A stretch of 11,372 nt of DNA, from positions 1 to 11,372 of the forward strand of contig JAABTE010000056.1 in NCBI GenBank assembly GCA_011390035.1, read 5' to 3'. A program made the translations under genes and the position numbers. The stretch is from Desulfobacteraceae bacterium (lineage in GTDB: Bacteria > Desulfobacterota > Desulfobacteria > Desulfobacterales > JAABSP01). The notes beneath the pieces are model-generated. The model had not been told where the DNA came from. It saw only the letters and a list, made by a program, of their open reading frames with translations, and searched no databases. Below, one piece after another: positions 7,460 to 11,372 of the stretch (the stretch's first letter is position 1; every line of letters starts with the position of its first letter).

Positions 7460-8626
7460 ATGACGGAATACGATTACTGGAAGATTTTCCCCCGCATGCC
7501 GAGGAAAGTCACCATCGGCGACATTACGGTTCGCGATGGCTTTCAGCACGAGGAGAAGTTCGTGTCCACCCGGGCCAAGATGTTTTACCTCGAGGAGCTG
7601 ATCTTTGCCGGATGCCGCAACATCGAAGTCACCAACCTGGGCAATCCCTTCCTGATGCCCCAGTTCGGGGACGCCGAGGAGTTGCTGACCCATCTGCGGA
7701 GCGACAAGTTCAAGTCCCGCTGCGCCCATAAGGGCATCAACTACGACGATATCGTGCTCACCTGCATCACCATCCGCGAGGGCGCGGTGGACCGGGCCAT
7801 CCGGCTCAAGGACAAGGGCATCGCCCCGGACCGGGTGCTGATGATGGTCTCCACGGAAGAGGAGCACCATTTCGCCAACTCCGGCACCTCCCTGCCCGAC
7901 TACTGGCGGGAGGCGGAGCGGTGCATCAAGAAGTGCCGGGACGCGGGCCTTAAGATGTGCGGCACCGTGTCCACCATCTGGGGCAGCCCCATCGGCGGCG
8001 CCACGGAGCTGAAGGACGCCGTTGAGTTCACCAAGCGCTGGCTGGAGATCGGCGCCCACGACATCGAGCACGCCGACCACGATGGCAGCGCCTCGGCACC
8101 GGATGTCTATCGCTATTTCTCCATGATTTTAGACGAGATCCCGGACACCCGGCTGCACATCGCCCATTTTCACGAGACCAAGCGCGTGGCGTCGGCCTCG
8201 GTGCTGGCCGCGCTTCAGGCGGGCATCTGCCATTTCGAGGCGACCCTGGGCGGCCTGGGGGGCCAGCCGGCCAATTTCCTCGACGATTCTCCGGTGAAGG
8301 GCACCGGCGATTACTATTACAATGATCCCCGCTATGTGGGCCTGACCTGCCTTGAGGACATGCTGGTGCAGGTGGACGAGATGGGAATCGAGCATGGCTG
8401 GGACGTGGATCGGGTGCTGTGGCTGGGCCGGCAGATGGAAAGAACCATCGGCCGCCGGCTGCGCTCCGAGGCGGCCATCAACGGCCGGACCCTCAAGGAG
8501 GGCCACCCCAGGTTCGCCCGCCCGGGCCTTCAGAAGGTCAAGGGCAAGCTGGGCGAAAAGACGGGACAGAAGCTGCCCGAAGAGTGGGGCGATAAGGCGG
8601 CTCTGCCGGAACAGTACCGGGCCTAG
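7460..8626 (+). CDS. HMG-CoA lyase-like DRE-TIM metalloenzyme with altered active site
   Basis: 388 residues, TIM-barrel HMGL-like fold, longer than the roughly 300 residues of bacterial HMG-CoA lyases. Residues alignable to human HMG-CoA lyase: R25-D26 (VRDGFQHE, like R41-D42), E56 30 residues after D26 (like E72), and the metal-binding H236-F-H238-E-T (HxH, like H233/H235; normally followed by DT). The catalytic Cys (C266) would be Q269 in GLGGQPAN: the His-to-this-position spacing is 31 in both. The fourth metal ligand (N275) may be D284 in GTGD. The C-terminal LEDMLVQVDEMGI matches the family's TEDLVYMLNGLGI. The only start-adjacent SD, AAGGAG at 7440-7445, is a long 14 nt away; an internal ATG at 7496 has no better site. 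By context it would cleave a 3-hydroxy-3-methylglutaryl-like CoA ester to acetoacetate, but loss of the Cys argues for another substrate or mechanism. It is the last gene before the terminator-like array. Confidence 0.85.
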   Translation: MTEYDYWKIFPRMPRKVTIGDITVRDGFQHEEKFVSTRAKMFYLEELIFAGCRNIEVTNLGNPFLMPQFGDAEELLTHLRSDKFKSRCAHKGINYDDIVLTCITIREGAVDRAIRLKDKGIAPDRVLMMVSTEEEHHFANSGTSLPDYWREAERCIKKCRDAGLKMCGTVSTIWGSPIGGATELKDAVEFTKRWLEIGAHDIEHADHDGSASAPDVYRYFSMILDEIPDTRLHIAHFHETKRVASASVLAALQAGICHFEATLGGLGGQPANFLDDSPVKGTGDYYYNDPRYVGLTCLEDMLVQVDEMGIEHGWDVDRVLWLGRQMERTIGRRLRSEAAINGRTLKEGHPRFARPGLQKVKGKLGEKTGQKLPEEWGDKAALPEQYRA

Positions 8627-8638
8627 GCCTTCCGGGGC

Positions 8639-8793
8639 CAAGCCGGCCCTGAATCGGCCGGCAACCGGTCATCCACCGGATTTTTACAAGCCGGCCTCGA
8701 GCCGGTCATCCATTGGTCTTCCACCGGATTTTTACAAGCCGGCCTCGAGCCGGCCAGCAATCGGTCATCCACCGGTCATCCACCGGATTTTTA
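8639..8793 (+). repeat. Three-unit tandem repeat array (48, 48 and 59 bp)
   Basis: Units lie at 8639-8686, 8687-8734 and 8735-8793. Each begins caagccggcc and ends ccaccggattttta. Units 2 and 3 share tcgagccgg after the opening decamer; unit 1 has ctgaatcgg there. Unit 3 is 11 bp longer because ggtcatccacc is duplicated (8763-8773 and 8774-8784). The array fills much of the 252-nt gap between the lyase-like gene and the XRE-cupin gene. Although 48 is divisible by three, the 59-bp unit breaks any frame, so coding is unlikely. Confidence 0.9.
8642..8792 (+). terminator. Possible triple intrinsic terminator after the catabolic operon
   Basis: Each repeat unit ends in a hairpin followed by A and five T: CCGGT-CATCC-ACCGG then ATTTTT at 8665-8685; TTGGT-CTTCC-ACCGG with two G-U pairs, T5 at 8729-8733; and CCGGT-CATCC-ACCGG at 8772-8786 with T5 at 8788-8792. 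The stems are short (5 bp). Unit 1 also has a perfect 7-bp GC stem, gccggcc/ggccggc (8642-8648 with 8656-8662, 7-nt loop). The same ggccggc can pair instead with gccggcc at 8690-8696, giving alternative folds around the first terminator hairpin. Position after the last catabolic gene and before a regulator gene fits termination. Confidence 0.55.
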
Positions 8794-8878
8794 ACGGGGC
8801 TTCCGCGCGGGGGCCCCGCCGGCGGACCGCGAACGACAACCCAGGCGCCGCAACCAGGAGCCAGAATCAGGAGCCAAT

Positions 8879-9517
8879 ATGGAGACAAAGGAGCCAAAAC
8901 CTCATATCAACGTGGACTATTTCGAGGACCTCACCGGCGACATCTCCGGTGACAAGCCCTATTCCGTGCAGGAGATCGGCAATCGCATCCGATCCCTGCG
9001 GGAGGAAAAGGGCGTGACCCTCCAAGCTCTGGCCGAGGCCACCGGCTACGACACGGATATGCTGGCGGGCATCGAGAAGAACGAGATCCAGCCGCAGCTC
9101 GGCACGGTGATGAAGCTGTCCAAGGCGCTGGACGGCGCCTTCAGCCGGCTGATCTCCGGCGCAGGCGACAAGCCCTACGCCATCACCCGCCGGGCCGAGC
9201 GCCGGGCCGTGTCCCGCTCCACCACCCGGAAGGGGCAAAAGAAGCTTTACAGCTACAAGAGCCTTGCCCCGGAGGTGAAGGGACGGCACATGGAAGCGCT
9301 CATGGTGCGCCTGGAGGAGAACCCGGACGAGGAGGTCTCCCAGCACGACGGCGAGGAGTTCATCTTCGTGCTGGACGGCGTGGCCATATTGAAGATCGGA
9401 GACGACCGGTTCGAGCTTTCCCCGGGGGACAGCGCCTATTACCTGTCCAGCACGCCGCACCTGATCGCGGCCAGGGAGAAGACGGCCACCATTCTGGCGG
9501 TGCTGTACGAAAGTTAA
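8879..9517 (+). CDS. XRE-family transcriptional regulator with C-terminal cupin domain
   Basis: 212 residues. After an acidic N-terminal extension (1-30) comes an XRE helix-turn-helix at about 33-86 (IGNRIRSLREEKGVTLQALA, then ATGY and GIEKNEIQPQLGTVMKLSKAL). A small beta-barrel cupin_2 domain follows at about 130-212 (QHDGEEFIFVLDG, then ELSPGD and STPH). Cupin motif residues H, E and the final H are partly conserved, so metal or small-molecule sensing is possible. The architecture is common in bacterial regulators next to CoA-ligase genes. The ATG at 8879 follows AGGAG at 8869-8873; the 8-mer aggagcca occurs three times around the start (from about 8857, 8869 and 8890). Here it precedes an HD-GYP gene and acetoacetyl-CoA synthetase, so control of the latter is a reasonable inference. 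The ligand is not identifiable. Confidence 0.92.
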   Translation: METKEPKPHINVDYFEDLTGDISGDKPYSVQEIGNRIRSLREEKGVTLQALAEATGYDTDMLAGIEKNEIQPQLGTVMKLSKALDGAFSRLISGAGDKPYAITRRAERRAVSRSTTRKGQKKLYSYKSLAPEVKGRHMEALMVRLEENPDEEVSQHDGEEFIFVLDGVAILKIGDDRFELSPGDSAYYLSSTPHLIAAREKTATILAVLYES

Positions 9518-9605
9518 AACCCGCCGAAACGGGGGCATCGGCGACACCCCCGATGAAGCCGCGGACGCGGCGGCGCCCGACGCCCCCCGGGCCCTGCGCG
9601 CCGCG

Positions 9606-11030
9606 GTGGAGGGGGTGCGTGCCGGTTTAAAGGCCACCGGATGCAGCGCCCATGTGGCGGCATGGCGGAATCTGGAGATTCGGATGGCCGCCTCCGCCGG
9701 CCAGGTGGAGGACCCGGTGTTTTACGGCGGGCTGCTGCTGGAAAAGGAGGGGCTGGTGGCCCCGGCCCACCGGATAATCCGCCTGGCGCCGCCCCTGGGC
9801 CGGCCCCTGTGCGTGTTCGAATACCCGGCCCGGCTGGACCCGGAGCTGGTGGCGCTCTTTTCGGTCTTCGCGCCGGAGGGGCGCTTTCAATCCGCGGCCG
9901 GCATCCGCTCCGCCCGACAGGCGGTGGTGAAAGCCGCCATGGAGCTGTCCGAGGCCCTTGAGCGGGACCGGGCCGCCACGGCCGGCCGGCCGGCCGTGGT
10001 GGACGCGCTGATGCTGGCCATGGGCCGGGCGGACCTGTATCTGTACGGCCATTCCCGCAACGTGGCCCGTTTTGCCCGGCGCGTGGCCATGGCCATGGGG
10101 CTGCCGGAAGCGGCCGTCCGTGACGTTTATCACGGCGCGCTGCTCCACGACATCGGCAAGCTGGGGCTGCGGCCGGAGATCATGGAGCGCCAGGGCATGC
10201 TGACACTGGAGGAATTCGCCGTGTTCCGGCGCCATCCCCTGTTGGGCGCCCACCTGCTGGCGTGCTTTACATGCTTTGGCGAGGCGATCTCCATTGTGCG
10301 GGATCATCACGAGCGGCTGGACGGCGGCGGCTATCCTGCGCGAAAGCGGCGCGGGGCCATCGGCCTGGGGGCCCGCATCGTGGCCGCCTGTGACGCCTTC
10401 GACGCCATGATTTCCCGCAGAAGCAACACAACGGCCATCGCCGTCTCCGAGGCCCTGTCCCGGTTGCGTACCGAATGCCGGCATGACCCCGACGCGCGGA
10501 TGGATCCGCGTGTGGTCACGGCCTTCATGGCCGCCTTCGAGGCCGCGCCGTCGGTCTTTGCGCCCTTTACAAGACAATCGGCCGAGGCGGATCTTGCGGC
10601 CTTCGAGGCCCGGCGCTTTTCCGGCGCGCCGTCGCCCGAGGCATCGCCGCCCGAAGCGTTGATTCCCGAAGCGGCGCCGCGGCGCGCATCCGCCGCTGGT
10701 GCCGCCGGCGAGCCATCCGGCGGGGATCCATCCGCGGGAGAACCATCCGGGCGGGAGCTATCCTGTCGGGAACCGGACGGCGGCGAGGTTGCGGTGGCCG
10801 AGATGATGGGCCGCATCCGCCGCCATTTCGGAATGTTGTGCCATCAACAGGTGATCAACGCCTTTCTGGGGGGCCTGCGCCGCCACCCCGATTTTTATCG
10901 CGCCATTCCCCTCGTGGCCCCGGAGCAGGTAGCGCCGTCGGCAGACGGCATCCTGATCCGCGCCCGGGAGCGCATGATGGCCCGGCGGCGGGGGGACGCC
11001 TTTCCGCCGATGGGCATTCTGCCGACATGA
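9606..11030 (+). CDS. HD-GYP domain protein (probable cyclic-di-GMP phosphodiesterase) with degenerate N-terminal domain
   Basis: 474 residues from GTG 9606. The N-terminal region (about 1-125) is of mixed composition, possibly a degraded GAF-like sensor. HD-GYP core at about 145-300: H149 (GHSRN), H181-D182 (LLHDIGK), H210 (RHPLLG), H234-H235 (DHHERLDGGGYP), D263 (ACDAFDAM). All expected metal ligands and the GYP triplet are present, so hydrolysis of cyclic-di-GMP is plausible. A Pro/Glu/Ser/Gly-rich linker carries pentapeptide repeats, then comes an unrecognised C-terminal segment with IRRHFGMLCHQQVINAFLGG. The start is uncertain. GTG 9606 has no clear SD; ATG 9684, with GGAGA 5 nt upstream, would give 448 residues; and the frame stays coding-like back to about 9540 without any canonical start. 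A short hairpin, catcgg/ccgatg (9536-9555), lies upstream. Its placement between a metabolic regulator and a CoA ligase is unusual. Confidence 0.87.
   Translation: MEGVRAGLKATGCSAHVAAWRNLEIRMAASAGQVEDPVFYGGLLLEKEGLVAPAHRIIRLAPPLGRPLCVFEYPARLDPELVALFSVFAPEGRFQSAAGIRSARQAVVKAAMELSEALERDRAATAGRPAVVDALMLAMGRADLYLYGHSRNVARFARRVAMAMGLPEAAVRDVYHGALLHDIGKLGLRPEIMERQGMLTLEEFAVFRRHPLLGAHLLACFTCFGEAISIVRDHHERLDGGGYPARKRRGAIGLGARIVAACDAFDAMISRRSNTTAIAVSEALSRLRTECRHDPDARMDPRVVTAFMAAFEAAPSVFAPFTRQSAEADLAAFEARRFSGAPSPEASPPEALIPEAAPRRASAAGAAGEPSGGDPSAGEPSGRELSCREPDGGEVAVAEMMGRIRRHFGMLCHQQVINAFLGGLRRHPDFYRAIPLVAPEQVAPSADGILIRARERMMARRRGDAFPPMGILPT
10710..10784 (+). repeat. Five 15-bp repeats encoding EPSGG-like pentapeptides
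   Basis: Units start at 10710, 10725, 10740, 10755 and 10770 and encode EPSGG, DPSAG, EPSGR, ELSCR and EPDGG. Shortly upstream a second pentapeptide rhythm occurs (EASPP, EALIP, EAAPR). Together they form a disordered linker between the HD-GYP core and the C-terminal segment. In-frame 15-bp repeats can change copy number by slippage without breaking the frame, so linker length may vary between strains. Confidence 0.8.
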
Positions 11031-11035
11031 CATCC

Positions 11036-11064
11036 CCCGCCGCCAGGGCGGGATCATTTTTTTT
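11036..11064 (+). terminator. Intrinsic-terminator-like hairpin in front of the acetoacetyl-CoA synthetase gene
   Basis: The stem cccgcc (11036-11041) pairs with ggcggg (11047-11052) around a gccag loop. After atca there is a run of eight T (11057-11064). It starts 5 nt after the HD-GYP stop and ends immediately before the Shine-Dalgarno GAAAGGAG (11065-11072) of the next gene. It looks like a normal terminator for the HD-GYP gene. Because no room remains for a promoter between it and the next start, it may act as a leaky terminator or attenuator. The four bases between stem and T-run make it less than ideal. Confidence 0.65.
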
Positions 11065-11078
11065 GAAAGGAGTGGAAA

Positions 11079-11372
11079 ATGGGCAAACTGCTGTGGACCC
11101 CTTCCCCTGAAAAGATCCGCGCCACCAACATGTACCGGTTCATGAACCGGATCAATGACAAGTTCGGTCTGACGCTGAAGGATTATCCGGACATGTACGA
11201 GTGGTCCGTTGCCAACATCCCGGAATTCTGGGCCGAGATGTGGGATTTCGCAGGCATTCGCGCCGGCGCCCCCTACACCGAGGTTATCGACGACGTGACA
11301 AAGATGCCGGGGGCCAAATGGTTTTCCGGCGCCCGGCTCAACTTCGCCGAAAACCTGCTGCGCTACCGGGAC
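11079..11372 (+). CDS. Acetoacetyl-CoA synthetase (3' partial)
   Basis: AMP-forming ligase converting acetoacetate, ATP and CoA to acetoacetyl-CoA in the cytoplasm. Only the first 98 residues are in the window; the family is about 650 residues long. The N-terminal ACAS_N-type region is diagnostic: LLWTPSPEKIRATNMYRFM, DYPDMYEWSVANIPEFWAEM and MPGAKWFSGARLNFAENLLR closely follow the acetoacetyl-CoA synthetase pattern (in acetyl-CoA synthetases the corresponding part is typically WF..G.LN...NCLDRH). The ATG at 11079 is preceded by GAAAGGAG at 11065-11072 with a 6-nt gap. It would re-activate acetoacetate released by an HMG-CoA-lyase-type reaction, linking it functionally to the block at 3578-8626. 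It may be controlled by the XRE-cupin protein and by the terminator-like hairpin directly upstream. Confidence 0.9.
   Translation, partial: MGKLLWTPSPEKIRATNMYRFMNRINDKFGLTLKDYPDMYEWSVANIPEFWAEMWDFAGIRAGAPYTEVIDDVTKMPGAKWFSGARLNFAENLLRYRD

Noticed and set aside
8639..8793. CRISPR array or coding 16-residue repeat
   Set aside because: Only three units, with no unique spacers between constant repeats; the 59-bp third unit breaks the frame, and hairpin-T5 structure explains the pattern better.
1..11372. Mobile element, tRNA/rRNA, prophage or integration site
   Set aside because: I saw no transposase or integrase frame, no tRNA-like cloverleaf or rRNA stretch, and no terminal inverted repeats flanking a gene block.

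Overview
The window is GC-rich DNA in which all convincing genes lie on the + strand. The gene content is acyl-CoA catabolism with TetR and XRE-cupin regulators, an HD-GYP protein and a large helical-bundle chemoreceptor. This, with strong G/C preference at third codon positions, suggests a metabolically versatile Gram-negative bacterium. A sulfate-reducing Desulfobacterota relative (Desulfosarcina/Desulfococcus type) is my best guess, but this is inference from gene style and not a demonstrated placement.

Layout. (1) 1-2540: the 3' portion of a methyl-accepting chemotaxis protein whose N-terminus lies outside the window; its sensor region has four tandem helical modules. (2) 2541-3577: a TetR-family repressor gene flanked by two near-identical palindromic operators, one before tetR and one before the next gene. 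Each operator sits just downstream of a TTGACA box. (3) 3578-8626: a co-directional catabolic block of acyl-CoA dehydrogenase, AMP-forming acyl-CoA ligase, enoyl-CoA hydratase and an HMG-CoA-lyase-like protein. A 16-nt tandem repeat precedes the ligase. A dyad-rich spacer precedes the lyase-like gene. (4) 8627-8878: a three-unit array (48, 48 and 59 bp), each unit ending in a short hairpin plus T5, resembling a triple intrinsic terminator. (5) 8879-11030: an XRE-cupin regulator and an HD-GYP phosphodiesterase-like protein. (6) 11036-11372: a terminator-like hairpin directly in front of the 5' end of an acetoacetyl-CoA synthetase gene that runs off the window.

How they fit together. The hydratase closely resembles the AUH/LiuC (3-methylglutaconyl-CoA hydratase) type. 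With an acid-activating ligase, an acyl-CoA dehydrogenase, an HMG-CoA-lyase-fold enzyme and acetoacetyl-CoA synthetase, the set reads like a leucine/isovalerate-type route ending in acetoacetate and acetoacetyl-CoA. Three points prevent a confident assignment. The dehydrogenase has its catalytic Glu at the MCAD/SCAD position and not at the isovaleryl-CoA dehydrogenase position. The lyase-like protein has Gln where HMG-CoA lyase has its catalytic Cys. No methylcrotonyl-CoA carboxylase genes are visible. The TetR protein probably represses itself and the dehydrogenase-led operon, with release by an acyl-CoA. The most unusual items are the altered active site of the lyase-like enzyme, the repeat/terminator array, the 16-nt leader repeats and the four-module chemoreceptor.
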